Assembly (NCBI GenBank): GCA_012514915.1
Contig: JAAYZJ010000392.1
Coordinates: forward strand, 1-18,701
Direction of reading: 5' to 3'
Source of the DNA: Lentisphaerota bacterium
GTDB lineage: Bacteria > Verrucomicrobiota > Kiritimatiellia > RFP12 > JAAYLN01
Length of the DNA stretch: 18,701 bases
How positions within the stretch are numbered: position 1 is the stretch's first letter; the number at the start of each line of letters is the position of its first letter. The notes below the pieces were generated by a model that ran no database searches, was not told the DNA's origin, and saw only the letters and a list, made by a program, of their open reading frames with translations. Shown in pieces: positions 1 through 7,760 of the stretch. The position numbers and the translations under genes were made by a program.

Positions 1-213
1 GCCCGGTTTTCCCGCGCGATCCGCCGTCCAGGCATGCGGCGCGCCCCATTCATCCGTCCCCCTGCGTCCAGACCCCCTCGCGCCACCCTCGCGCTCCCCT
101 CGCTCCCGCGCACAGCGCAACCGGCTCAGGAATTGGTGCCCGGGGTTGCACCGCCGGGCCGCTGGGCGCAAGGGGGTAGGGGGCATGGCAGGCGAACCGG
201 AAGGCCGGAACGT

Positions 214-229
214 GGGGACGGCCGTCCCC
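214..229. repeat. 16-bp perfect palindrome
   Basis: GGGGACGGCCGTCCCC reads identically on both strands, with no spacer between the 8-bp half-sites. It lies about 50 bp upstream of the candidate -35 box of the first gene. It could be a binding site for a dimeric regulator or a copy of a dispersed intergenic repeat. It has no T-tract, so an intrinsic terminator is unlikely. I see no second copy in this window. Confidence 0.5.
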
Positions 230-279
230 GGCGGGCGTTCTCCATCCATGCGCGATGGCGCCATCGGTGCCGACGCGAT

Positions 280-308
280 TCGCCAGACGCGCGCATTTTT
301 GCTATGAT
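280..308 (+). promoter_or_regulatory. Candidate extended -10 promoter for the 369 gene
   Basis: TGCTATGAT at 300-308 contains the -10 box TATGAT (5 of 6 matches to consensus) preceded by the TGn extension. A weak -35 box, TCGCCA at 280-285, lies exactly 17 bp upstream. Transcription would start near 315, giving a leader of about 55 nt. This is read by eye. The placement supports starting the gene at 369, because the in-frame extension to 255 would begin upstream of the promoter. Confidence 0.45.
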
Positions 309-368
309 GGCGACCATGAACCACAGTTCGCCTGTTTTCGGAATGACACTCGTTTCCGCCGACGCGCC

Positions 369-2495
369 ATGATTCCATTTGCCTACAAGTTCTTCAACCG
401 GGTTCGCAGTGAAGCACGCCGCAAGGACGGCTTGATCAGCATCGAGTCGGGCGGCCATGCCCGGCAGTTCATCGCGTTCGACTGGGGAACCGACACGTTC
501 ATCCTCGAGCGGGAGCTCCTCAAGGCGCGCCCGACGCGCGCCCCCGTGTTGATCGTCCCCAAGAAGCGGCTGGGCAGGACCCATCAGGGCGGCTATGTCA
601 TGACCGCCACCACGGGCAACCACAGCGTCGCGGCGATACCCCTCCTCGGCGGGCTTTTCTGGAACTTGGGCCGGATTCCCGAGCGGCTGCGCAGCGAGGT
701 GCTGCGGGAGCATGTGCTCTGCTGCAACATCGTCGGCGAGGCGATCGAGCTCTCGCAGCGCGACGTCGCCATCGAGACCCTGCACGCGGCCGACGACTGG
801 TTGCGCGGGCTGGGCTGGCCACTCGAGCGCATCGTCGTCGCCGAGCGGCTCGACACCGCCATCGAGTACTATCGCCGCCTCGGCCAGGAGTGGCGCATCA
901 AGCCGCTGGCGTGGACCCGTGAGGAAATGGACATCGCCCTGCGGGCCAGCCGGGCCCGGATCCACAGTTGTCTCAACTACTACCACAGCGTCAAGGGCGT
1001 CCACCTGCTGACCTGCAGCGAGTTCGCCTCGCTGGCCGCCCGCGCGCGCGACGATTTTCCCGCCTTCAACGCGGCGCTGGAGGAACTGGTCAAGCCGCTG
1101 GACGAACGCGGGATCGGCGCGATGCGCGAGCCGAAGTTCCGCAACCATCACGAGATCGAGCTGTTCGGCGTCCACGGCGACCAGAGCCTGAACGTCATCG
1201 TGCCCCAGTTGGAGGCCCTGCACCACGATCTGGCGGCCGGCGCCTGCACGCAGGAGCACTGCCTGGCCCGCCTGGAGCGGATCGCGCAGGTCTTCCGCCG
1301 GTCGCTGGAGAATCCGGCGTTCGCCGACGAGACGAGCGAGCTGTTCGTCAGCAGCATGTACCGCCACCTGACCGGAGAGATCTACTACAGCAGCCAGGAT
1401 CAGGTCGCCCCCGCCTTCGACGACCGCAAGACCGCCCTGCCCGGCGCCACCTATCACGGCGGCAAGTCGGAGATCCATCCCGGGGCGGACAACCGCACGC
1501 TGGCCATTCTCGATTTCGTGCAGACCCTGCTGAGCCACGACGAGGCGCTTGACTACGTCAACATTTACGAGCTGCGCCTCGACAACCGGGTGCCGCTCGG
1601 GCGCGGGCCGACGCGCGAGATCGATTTCAAGACCAATCGGCGTCCCGTGCCGATACGGCTTATCGAGAAGCGGCTGGCCCACCACGGCACGGGATACGCC
1701 AACTACATGCTGGTTCGCGTGCAGGCTTTCCAGGGGCTGGGTGTGGCCTACGGCGACCACCACCTGCTGACCCGGCACGACGGCGAGTCGCGCGAGGTCC
1801 ACTATTTCATCCGCCAGCGGTATGCCGGCTACGCCTTTGGCTGTATCGGCGCCAACAAGTTCCACCGCACCGACTGCGAGCACGGCGTGATTGACTTTCC
1901 CGAGGCAATCCTCGCGTTGGCGGCCCTGCTGGGCAACGCCGCCGCGCAGACCCTGGCGGTCAAGCGCTACATCCCCGACGACCGCTCGGTCCATTTCGGC
2001 GAGGGGAAGGAGATCATCGAGTTCGGCTTCGACGCCAAGCACCGCTGCGAGATGCCACTGCGCGTCCGCCTCTGCTCGGTGCGCGGCACGCTGGGCTGGC
2101 CCGTCCTCGATCATTCGCAGGAGAATCTGGATCGCTGCAGCGATGTCTACATGCGGACGTTCGCGCAGGTGCTCAAGCGTTTCTGGAGCGAGCATGCCGA
2201 TGTCGTCACCCTGCGCGAGGCGCGCGACCACTTCCTCGATGGGTTCATGGCCACGACCCGTGAACTCTACTGGAACTACACCAGCCGCCGGGAGGTGTTC
2301 ACCGCCTTCAACCCCGACGTGCGCGCCGTTTTCAAGTTTCAACGCAAATGGCGCTTCGCCCTGTGGGCGCTCGAGCAGCAGCAACTGCAGATCGCCGCGC
2401 TGACGGGTCGCTTCGACCGGTTTATCGACACGGACGAGCCCCGCGCCGGAGACGGACGCCCCCCCTCGCCCAGCTACAATTATGATCATGCCTAA
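369..2495 (+). CDS. Conserved-looking protein of unknown function (708 aa)
   Basis: I do not recognise this protein. I start it at ATG 369 (MIPFAYKFFNRV): the 38-residue extension to 255 is Arg-rich and would precede the candidate promoter. There is no clear Shine-Dalgarno. It has no signal peptide or membrane segment, so it is probably cytoplasmic. Composition is that of a real enzyme-like globular protein: many aromatic residues, His and Cys, and little low complexity until the last ~20 residues. Local patches that look like conserved motifs are FIAFDWGTDTFILERELL (about residues 36-53), GEIYYSSQDQ (about 337), YELRLDNRVPLGRGPTREID (about 400) and FGEGKEIIEFGFD (about 545). The stop overlaps the hslO start by 14 bp, so the two are probably co-transcribed. 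A distant kinase or glycan-related fold is possible, but I cannot support one. Confidence 0.8.
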   Translation: MIPFAYKFFNRVRSEARRKDGLISIESGGHARQFIAFDWGTDTFILERELLKARPTRAPVLIVPKKRLGRTHQGGYVMTATTGNHSVAAIPLLGGLFWNLGRIPERLRSEVLREHVLCCNIVGEAIELSQRDVAIETLHAADDWLRGLGWPLERIVVAERLDTAIEYYRRLGQEWRIKPLAWTREEMDIALRASRARIHSCLNYYHSVKGVHLLTCSEFASLAARARDDFPAFNAALEELVKPLDERGIGAMREPKFRNHHEIELFGVHGDQSLNVIVPQLEALHHDLAAGACTQEHCLARLERIAQVFRRSLENPAFADETSELFVSSMYRHLTGEIYYSSQDQVAPAFDDRKTALPGATYHGGKSEIHPGADNRTLAILDFVQTLLSHDEALDYVNIYELRLDNRVPLGRGPTREIDFKTNRRPVPIRLIEKRLAHHGTGYANYMLVRVQAFQGLGVAYGDHHLLTRHDGESREVHYFIRQRYAGYAFGCIGANKFHRTDCEHGVIDFPEAILALAALLGNAAAQTLAVKRYIPDDRSVHFGEGKEIIEFGFDAKHRCEMPLRVRLCSVRGTLGWPVLDHSQENLDRCSDVYMRTFAQVLKRFWSEHADVVTLREARDHFLDGFMATTRELYWNYTSRREVFTAFNPDVRAVFKFQRKWRFALWALEQQQLQIAALTGRFDRFIDTDEPRAGDGRPPSPSYNYDHA

Positions 2496-3396
2496 GTCAT
2501 CCGATCTGCTGCAGGCGGGCTACAGCCCGCGGTACCGGATTCGCTGGCGCCACGCCGACGTCACCGACAGCGCCCGGGCCTTGGCGCAGGCTCACCTGTG
2601 CGGCCCCTCCGCCGCGCTGGTTCTCGCCGAGGCCCTCGGCGGCGTCGCGCTGCTCGCCGGCGAACTGACGCAGCGCGGGGAGACCGTCGCGCTCCGGATG
2701 CGGGTGGACGGCCCCGTGCAGGGCGTTCTGGTGGAGGCCGACCGCGAGGGCGCCCTGCGCGGCTATCCCCAGATCAAGATCCTGAACGATTTCGACGGGG
2801 GCGAGACCATTCAGTCGGAGCCGGTGCTGGGCGGTGAGGGGCAGGTCGGCATCATCCGGTCGCTGCCAGGGACGATCATCTCGCAGGCGGCGTTCGCGTG
2901 TTCCCCCCCATCGGTGCGCCAGGCGCTCGACCGTTACTATGCCGTTTCGCTGCAGCGGATGGCCTTCTGCCTGATCCAGGCCTTCGCCTACGAGGGGGGG
3001 GTGGATCTGGCGCGGGGCTTCCTGGTGGACTGCCTCCCCGACGGCGACCCGGCCGAATTCCAGCGCCTGCGCGCCGCGGCCGCCGATGGGCTGCTGGCCG
3101 AGGCGCTCGAGCATGCCGACGGCGCCAGGGGCGTCGGCGAGGAACTGGGCCTGACCGATGCCGTCTGGGAGCCGCCCCGCCCGCTGCGCTTTGCCTGCCG
3201 CTGCTCGCGCGAGCGCGCCTGGAGCGTCCTGGCCGCCCTCTCGCCCGCCGAGCGCCGCGAGATGGCTGCGGCGGGTACGCCCGCCGACATCAACTGCCAC
3301 ATGTGCGGCCGCCATTACACGTTCGGGCGCGATGCGCTGGCTGAGGTTCACGGGGACGACGGGGCTCCGCCTGCGGAGGGCGCGGATCATGCATGA
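2482..3396 (+). CDS. hslO: Hsp33 redox-regulated chaperone HslO
   Basis: Hsp33 is a cytoplasmic holdase. Its C-terminal zinc centre releases zinc and forms disulfides under oxidative stress, which activates it to hold unfolding proteins. The 304-aa length is close to the family's usual ~290. The N-terminal domain carries the family pattern around RVDGPVQGVLVEAD and LRGY (residues ~74-95) and EGGVDLARGFLVD (~171-183). The zinc site is intact as CxC at 239-241 (CRC) and CxxC at 272-275 (CHMC). The start overlaps the preceding gene by 14 bp. ATG 2482 and ATG 2488 are both possible, and neither has a good Shine-Dalgarno. The stop overlaps the nitroreductase start by 8 bp. Pairing with a flavin oxidoreductase fits a redox theme, but that is inference. 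Confidence 0.95.
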   Translation: MIMPKSSDLLQAGYSPRYRIRWRHADVTDSARALAQAHLCGPSAALVLAEALGGVALLAGELTQRGETVALRMRVDGPVQGVLVEADREGALRGYPQIKILNDFDGGETIQSEPVLGGEGQVGIIRSLPGTIISQAAFACSPPSVRQALDRYYAVSLQRMAFCLIQAFAYEGGVDLARGFLVDCLPDGDPAEFQRLRAAAADGLLAEALEHADGARGVGEELGLTDAVWEPPRPLRFACRCSRERAWSVLAALSPAERREMAAAGTPADINCHMCGRHYTFGRDALAEVHGDDGAPPAEGADHA

Positions 3397-3907
3397 AGAC
3401 GTCCTCAAAATCCTGGCGCGTCGCAGCGTGCGCGCCTTCACCGCGCAGCCCGTGCCGGACGCGACCCTCCGCGACCTCCTGAAGGCGGCCATGTCCGCCC
3501 CCTCCGCCGCCGCCCGGGACCCCTGGCATTTCATCGTCGTCCGCAACCCCGTCCTGCTGTCGCGCCTGGCCGAGCTCCTGCCGCACGGCACCCTGATTGC
3601 CCACGCCGCAGCCGGGATCGTTGTCTGCGGCGACAAGCAGGCGGCGCACCGCCAGGACCTCTCCTACCTGCTGCAGGACTGCAGCGCGGCGACCGAGAAT
3701 CTGCTGCTGGCCGCCTCGATGATGGGGCTCGGCGCCTGCTGGCTGGGCATCCATCCGAACCGCGAGCGGATCGCCGGCTTCCGCGAGCGCCTCGGGCTGC
3801 CGTCCGCCATCATTCCCGTCGCGGCCGTCGCCCTCGGCTTTCCGCAGGAACGCCCGGCCCCCCGGACACGGTACCGGACGGACAGCGTGCACCGCGAATG
3901 CTGGTGA
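3389..3907 (+). CDS. Nitroreductase-family FMN oxidoreductase (172 aa)
   Basis: Members of this family are FMN-dependent NAD(P)H oxidoreductases of varied substrates. The start ATG 3389 (MHEDVLKILARRSVRAF) gives the standard family N-terminus with the FMN-phosphate-binding RRSVR motif at residues ~11-15. It is preceded by GGAGGG at 3375-3380, 8 nt away. Other family marks are PSAAARDPWHFIVV (~37-50), the central helix ENLLLAASMMGLGACWLG, and a terminal ALGFPQE. At 172 aa it is the short, single-domain form. It overlaps hslO by 8 bp (translational coupling likely) and its stop is 17 bp before pdxB. The true substrate cannot be read from the sequence. Confidence 0.92.
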   Translation: MHEDVLKILARRSVRAFTAQPVPDATLRDLLKAAMSAPSAAARDPWHFIVVRNPVLLSRLAELLPHGTLIAHAAAGIVVCGDKQAAHRQDLSYLLQDCSAATENLLLAASMMGLGACWLGIHPNRERIAGFRERLGLPSAIIPVAAVALGFPQERPAPRTRYRTDSVHRECW

Positions 3908-3924
3908 GAAGGGACCGTATCCAG

Positions 3925-5079
3925 ATGAAGATTGTCTGTGACGCCAACATGCCGCTCGTCAGCGAGGCGTTCGCCACACTGGGCGAGGTCGTCGCGCTCG
4001 ACGGGCGCCAAATCGGCCCCGGGCACCTCCGCGACGCCGACATCCTGATCACGCGCTCGACGACCCGCGTCAACGAGACGCTGCTGGGCGCGCGCCGGCT
4101 CCGGTTCTATGGATCGGGGGTCATCGGTACCGACCATATCGACATCCCGTTTCTGGAGCGGGCCGGGATTCCGTGGTGCGCGGCGCCCGGCTGCAACGCC
4201 GTCAGCGTTTCGCAGTACATCGTCTCGGCCCTCGTCCGTTTCGCCCGGCGCGACGGCCTCCGGCTCGATACCCTCACCCTGGGCGTCGTGGGCGTCGGTC
4301 ATGTCGGGAGACAGGTGGCCGCGCGGGCGCGCGCCCTGGGCATGCGGGTGGTCGCCTGCGATCCGCCGCGTCGGCGGGATCCCGCCGACGCTGAGGCGCA
4401 GGCGTTCATCCCCCTCGACGACCTGCTGCGCGAGGCCGATATCGTGACCCTGCACGTGCCGTTGACGCGCACCGGCCCCGATGCCACCATGCGCCTGCTC
4501 GACGCCACCCGCCTGGCCGGCATGCGTCCGGGCGCCCGGCTGATCAACGCGGCCCGCGGGCCCGTCATCGACAGCGACGCGTGGCTGGCGCTCCAGGCGC
4601 GTGGGAGGCTGGGCGGCACCGTTCTCGACACCTGGGATCCGGAGCCCGCCTATCGCCGCGACGTCCACGCGCGGGTCGACTGGGGGACACCCCACATTGC
4701 CGGCCATAGCTATGAAGGCAAGGTGAACGGCACGCTGCAGGTCTACCGCGCAGCCTGCCGGGTGCTCGGCGTCGCGCCCGCCTTCACGCCCCACTTGCCG
4801 TCCCCGCCCGTTCCCGAGATCGAGGTCGACGCGCGGTCGATGAGCCGCGAAGCCCTGCTCGAACGGCTGGTGCTGCCCATCTATGACCTGCTCTCGGACG
4901 ATGCGCGGCTCCGGCCGACGGCGCTGATCGAGGACGACACGCAGCGCGGGCAGGCCTTCGACCGCCTCCGCCGCGACTATCCGATGCGGCGCGAGTTCAG
5001 CGCGACGCGGGTCGTCCTGCAGAACGCCACGCCGGAGCAGGCGCGGATGGTGCGTGAACTCGGTTTCACTGTAAAGTAA
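3925..5079 (+). CDS. pdxB: Erythronate-4-phosphate dehydrogenase PdxB
   Basis: PdxB oxidises 4-phospho-D-erythronate to 2-oxo-3-hydroxy-4-phosphobutanoate in the DXP-dependent route to pyridoxal 5'-phosphate. I choose ATG 3925 (MKIVCDANMP) over ATG 3898 because it aligns with the start of E. coli PdxB (MKILVDENMP) and follows GAAGGG at 3908-3913; the result is 384 aa against 378 in E. coli. Visible marks are AAPGCNAVSVSQY (~86-98), the Rossmann NAD motif GVGHVG (123-128), and the catalytic triad of the D-2-hydroxyacid dehydrogenases: Arg211 in NAARGPVID, Glu240 in TWDPEP and His257 in GTPHIAGHSYEGK. The last ~90 residues fit the PdxB-specific dimerisation domain (DDARLR, RRDYPMRREF), which separates it from SerA-type enzymes. 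It is the last gene of the left + strand run. Confidence 0.93.
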   Translation: MKIVCDANMPLVSEAFATLGEVVALDGRQIGPGHLRDADILITRSTTRVNETLLGARRLRFYGSGVIGTDHIDIPFLERAGIPWCAAPGCNAVSVSQYIVSALVRFARRDGLRLDTLTLGVVGVGHVGRQVAARARALGMRVVACDPPRRRDPADAEAQAFIPLDDLLREADIVTLHVPLTRTGPDATMRLLDATRLAGMRPGARLINAARGPVIDSDAWLALQARGRLGGTVLDTWDPEPAYRRDVHARVDWGTPHIAGHSYEGKVNGTLQVYRAACRVLGVAPAFTPHLPSPPVPEIEVDARSMSREALLERLVLPIYDLLSDDARLRPTALIEDDTQRGQAFDRLRRDYPMRREFSATRVVLQNATPEQARMVRELGFTVK

Positions 5080-5119
5080 GACAGGCCATTCCTGCCCGTC
5101 CGAGGTCAAGCTTTGCTGG

Positions 5120-5137
5120 GGGCGATGGGCATCGCCC
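5120..5137. terminator. Hairpin between convergent pdxB and UroD-like gene
   Basis: GGGCGATG (5120-5127) and CATCGCCC (5130-5137) form a perfect 8-bp inverted repeat around GG; in practice this is about a 6-7 bp stem. It sits directly after the stop codon of the minus-strand gene (5139-5141) and about 40 bp past the pdxB stop. No T-run follows on either strand, so a classical intrinsic terminator is not shown. A bidirectional or transcript-stabilising hairpin is possible. Confidence 0.35.
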
Positions 5138-5138
5138 G

Positions 5139-6275
5139 TCAATACGCGGCGCCCGTCGCCAGCTCGACCATCGTCTCGTAGTTGCGCAGGGCAAGCGCCG
5201 AGAGTGTCCGCCCGTAGGGGCAGGCCGACGGCATCAGAACAAAACCGCGACCCTCGCCCGAAGTTCCCGCCGCGAGCGAGCGTTTGACCACCTCGGCGAA
5301 GCGGGGCGTCGGCAGGTTCTCGAGGTCGGTGATTTCGAGGTTGCCGAACAAGACCAGTTGCCGGCCGTAGCGCCGGCGCACATCGTGCAGGAGCACGTCG
5401 CCCTGTGGCGGCGGCTCGATGGGGTCGATGGCGTCGGCCCCCATCGCGCAGATGTCATCCAGCACCTGGCCGATCCGCCCGTGCGCATGGATGCGGGCAT
5501 AGCCGCCGGATCGGTGGATGGCGTCGATCATCGGACGGACATAGCGGCAGACGTAGTCGCGGAAGCACGCGGGCGGCAGGAAGGGCGGGGTGGCGTATTC
5601 GGGGCCATAAATTCGCCAGAGCCGGCCGGGCAGTGCCCGGGCCCCCGCCTCGATCTTGGGTGCTAGTGATTCTGCGAATCGATCCAGCAGTTTGCGGAAC
5701 CAGTCCGGCTCCGTCAGTGCGAGCGTCGTGTAGTCGGCCATGCTGAATAGCGAGGCCGCCAGGCAGAGCGGATCGGGCGTGTCGATCATGACGATACCCG
5801 TGTCGCCCAGTGTGGCCTCGGCTTCCAGCACGTCTGAGGGATCCACGGCGCCATCGGAGGCGGGGAGTGGCACATCGAGGAATGCGCGTAGATCGTCGAG
5901 ATCCTTGAGGAGATGCTCCTCGGTCCAGACGGTGTTGACATCGCGATCCCGTCGCGACCGGCACGTCAGTACCCGCCCGCCGGCCCGGACTTCCCGCCGG
6001 GTGAAGCGGCTCTCCCCCTCGAGCCAGGTGGTGTTGTGCGACAACCCCTCGAGGGGGTCGGGTGTGATCGAAGCGTAGGCCACTTTGCGCATCACGATCC
6101 GGTCGGTGTGGGCGCGTGCCAGGTCGATCAGTGGTGCCCACGAAGGATCGGCGAAGATGTTGAACGGATCGTCCGGGGAGGTGTTCTCCATGCCGGTGAT
6201 CTCGTAGAACGAGACCGGGGGCCGGTCGACCGGTGCGCCGCGCAGGGTGGCCAGCAGTCGTTCGCGACGGGTCAT
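5139..6275 (-). CDS. Uroporphyrinogen decarboxylase-superfamily protein (378 aa)
   Basis: This belongs to the URO-D/methyltransferase superfamily, but looks like the divergent, corrinoid-methyltransferase-like branch (MtaA-type fold) rather than haem-synthesis HemE. The N-terminus MTRRERLLATLRGAPVDRPP is typical of the superfamily. HAHG at 263-266 sits where the zinc-binding H-x-C/H-G of that branch is found, followed by DAIDPIEPPPQGD (~281-293), GNLE (311-314) and a C-terminal Cys352 in MPSACPYG. Two His and one Cys would suit a zinc thiolate-methyl transfer site, but the substrate is unknown. AGGAG at 6288-6284 lies 8 nt before the ATG and includes the TAG stop of waaA, so the genes form an operon 11 bp apart. 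There is no metabolic link to waaA that I can name. Confidence 0.85.
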   Translation of the reverse strand: MTRRERLLATLRGAPVDRPPVSFYEITGMENTSPDDPFNIFADPSWAPLIDLARAHTDRIVMRKVAYASITPDPLEGLSHNTTWLEGESRFTRREVRAGGRVLTCRSRRDRDVNTVWTEEHLLKDLDDLRAFLDVPLPASDGAVDPSDVLEAEATLGDTGIVMIDTPDPLCLAASLFSMADYTTLALTEPDWFRKLLDRFAESLAPKIEAGARALPGRLWRIYGPEYATPPFLPPACFRDYVCRYVRPMIDAIHRSGGYARIHAHGRIGQVLDDICAMGADAIDPIEPPPQGDVLLHDVRRRYGRQLVLFGNLEITDLENLPTPRFAEVVKRSLAAGTSGEGRGFVLMPSACPYGRTLSALALRNYETMVELATGAAY

Positions 6276-6286
6276 GATGTCGTCTC

Positions 6287-7627
6287 CTATCCGGCGTTCC
6301 CTGGGGTAGGGGGAGGTGAAATAACTTGCTCGAGCAGGCGCGTGGCACAGTGCGCGACGACCCCGCGACGCGCGGCGACCGCGCGGGCGGCACGCCCGCC
6401 GCGTGCACGGCGTTCGTCGGGATCGCCGAGCAGCCGGTCGACTGCGACCCGCAGCGCGGCGGCGTCGGCGACCTGCAGGATCGCATCCGACCCCAGCAGG
6501 TCGGCCATGACAGGACGGAAATTCCCGGTGTGGGGACCGACGATCGTGGGCACGCCGCAGAGGCAGGGCTCGATCATGTTCTGGCCGCCGTTGGCCGTGG
6601 CGAGGCTCCGGCCGACGAACACGATGGCGGCATGCGGATAAAAACCCATCAGTTCCCCGGTGGTGTCGACCAGTAGCACATCGTCGGCGGTCAGCGGCGC
6701 CGGCGGCCCGCCGGAGCTGTCGATCGAGCTCTTGAGTACCGGCCGCAGCCCCGCCACACGGATCTGTGCGGCGACGTCCTCGCGCCGCTCGAAGTGCCGC
6801 GGGACGAGCGCCAGACGCAACCCGGGGTGGCGCGGCAGCAGGTCGCGGTAGATGTCAAGCAGGATCCGCTCTTCACCGGGCCAGGTGGAGCCGCCCAGCA
6901 GGATCAGGCGGTCGCCGGCCAAGTCGAGCTGTCGCAGCAAGGCGGCGGTCCGTTGCTCCCGCGCGGGCTGCCGTTGCGCGACATCGAACTTGAAGCTGCC
7001 GGTGATCACGATGCGGTCCCGGTCGGCGCCGGCGGCTGTGAAGCGGTCGGCGTCGAGCGCCGACTGGACCAGGAGGAGGTCGAACAGCCGCAGCACGGGG
7101 CCGAACCAGAAACGCAGCAGCCGGTAGGTCGCGGCCGTTTGGTCGGACATGCGCCCGTTGACCAGCGCGAGCGGGATGCCGCGCGCCGCGCAGGCGCGGA
7201 TCCAGTTGGGCCAGAGCTCGGTCTCGACCAGCAGAAAGGCGCGCGGACGGACGGCGTCGAGCGCGCGGCGCACCATCCAGGGGAAATCGAGGGGGTTGTA
7301 GATCAGGGTGTCGGCTTCGCCGAGCAGTTTCTCCGCCTCGCGCCACCCCGTCGAGCTTGTCGTGCTCAGGACAAAGCGCATGGCGGGGTCGAGGGCGCGC
7401 AGCGCCCGCATGAGTTGTCCGGCCACATAGACCTCGCCGACGCTGACCGCGTGGATCCAGACCGGGCCGCCGGTGCCGAGGCGTGCGCGCAGCGCGGGAT
7501 GGTAGCGGCCGAAGCGTTGCTCGAAATGGGCGGCGTAGCCGCCGCGCCGGCGCATGCGCACGAGCATCCGCGGCAGGACGGCCAGGGAGACCAGCCCGAA
7601 GCATAGATTGTAGAGTAACCAGCGCAT
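6287..7627 (-). CDS. waaA: 3-deoxy-D-manno-octulosonic acid (Kdo) transferase
   Basis: WaaA (KdtA) transfers Kdo from CMP-Kdo to lipid IVA in the inner leaflet, an essential step of lipopolysaccharide synthesis. It shows that the organism is Gram-negative with lipid A. The 446-aa length is near the usual ~420-430. An N-terminal hydrophobic anchor (LLYNLCFGLVSLAVLP, 4-19) precedes the GT30 glycosyltransferase domain. Visible marks are IHAVSVGEV (58-66) with the catalytic Glu65, LVETELWPNW (~133-142), LVNGRMS (155-161), LGGSTWPGEE (244-253), the nucleotide-binding-site loop NGGQNMIEP (346-354; usually HGGHNxLEP) and GPHTGNF (364-370). The start ATG lacks an evident Shine-Dalgarno. It diverges from proB and is followed by the UroD-like gene. 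One domain only, so mono- or bifunctionality cannot be told. Confidence 0.95.
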   Translation of the reverse strand: MRWLLYNLCFGLVSLAVLPRMLVRMRRRGGYAAHFEQRFGRYHPALRARLGTGGPVWIHAVSVGEVYVAGQLMRALRALDPAMRFVLSTTSSTGWREAEKLLGEADTLIYNPLDFPWMVRRALDAVRPRAFLLVETELWPNWIRACAARGIPLALVNGRMSDQTAATYRLLRFWFGPVLRLFDLLLVQSALDADRFTAAGADRDRIVITGSFKFDVAQRQPAREQRTAALLRQLDLAGDRLILLGGSTWPGEERILLDIYRDLLPRHPGLRLALVPRHFERREDVAAQIRVAGLRPVLKSSIDSSGGPPAPLTADDVLLVDTTGELMGFYPHAAIVFVGRSLATANGGQNMIEPCLCGVPTIVGPHTGNFRPVMADLLGSDAILQVADAAALRVAVDRLLGDPDERRARGGRAARAVAARRGVVAHCATRLLEQVISPPPTPGNAG

Positions 7628-7705
7628 GGCGGGGGCGGCTTATCGGATGGGACACGGAGCGGAAATGCCCTCCATTGAACCATGAACGCGCCGCCGCTGC
7701 AATCT

Positions 7706-7742
7706 CAACTTGGTCAGCAATTCTCAATAGCTGCAACTTGGT
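7706..7742. repeat. Direct repeat CAACTTGGT, two copies
   Basis: CAACTTGGT occurs at 7706-7714 and again at 7734-7742, 28 bp apart start to start, in the waaA/proB intergenic region. The second copy is part of the small inverted repeat GCAAC-TTG-GTTGC (7734-7746 region starts one base earlier at 7733). Together with the adjacent larger inverted repeat this suggests regulator binding, but no known operator consensus is recognised. Confidence 0.4.
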
Positions 7743-7760
7743 TGCGCGTTTGCTATTGAG
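7723..7760. promoter_or_regulatory. Nested inverted repeat (candidate operator) upstream of proB
   Basis: An outer 9-bp perfect inverted repeat, CTCAATAGC (7723-7731) and GCTATTGAG (7752-7760), encloses an inner 5-bp repeat GCAAC/GTTGC (7733-7745). The right outer arm overlaps the candidate -35 box of proB (7756-7761), so a protein bound there could block polymerase. It lies upstream of the predicted proB transcript, so it is more likely a DNA site than an RNA element for that gene. The region is clearly AT-richer than its surroundings. Confidence 0.45.

Larger units (their letters stand above)
1..368. other. Non-coding left edge and leader of first gene
   Basis: I see no convincing gene here. 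Open frames exist on both strands, but their translations are Arg/Pro-rich, low-complexity and look like GC-driven shadows. The stretch holds a weak hairpin (GCCCGG at 138-143 with CCGGGC at 154-159, no T-tract), a perfect 16-bp palindrome at 214-229, and a candidate promoter at about 280-308 for the gene starting at 369. Confidence 0.6.

Noticed and set aside
255..368. In-frame N-terminal extension of the first gene
   Set aside because: Arg-rich, and would start upstream of the candidate promoter at 280-308.
34..372. 112-aa plus-strand frame at the left edge
   Set aside because: Arg/Pro-rich low-complexity translation, no motif or Shine-Dalgarno, and overlaps the candidate promoter.
126..2489. 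787-aa open frame on the minus strand, antisense to the first gene
   Set aside because: Low-complexity Gly/Ala/Val/Arg-rich translation with no recognisable domain; it mirrors the third-position GC bias of the plus-strand gene, which has far better protein character and an overlap with hslO.
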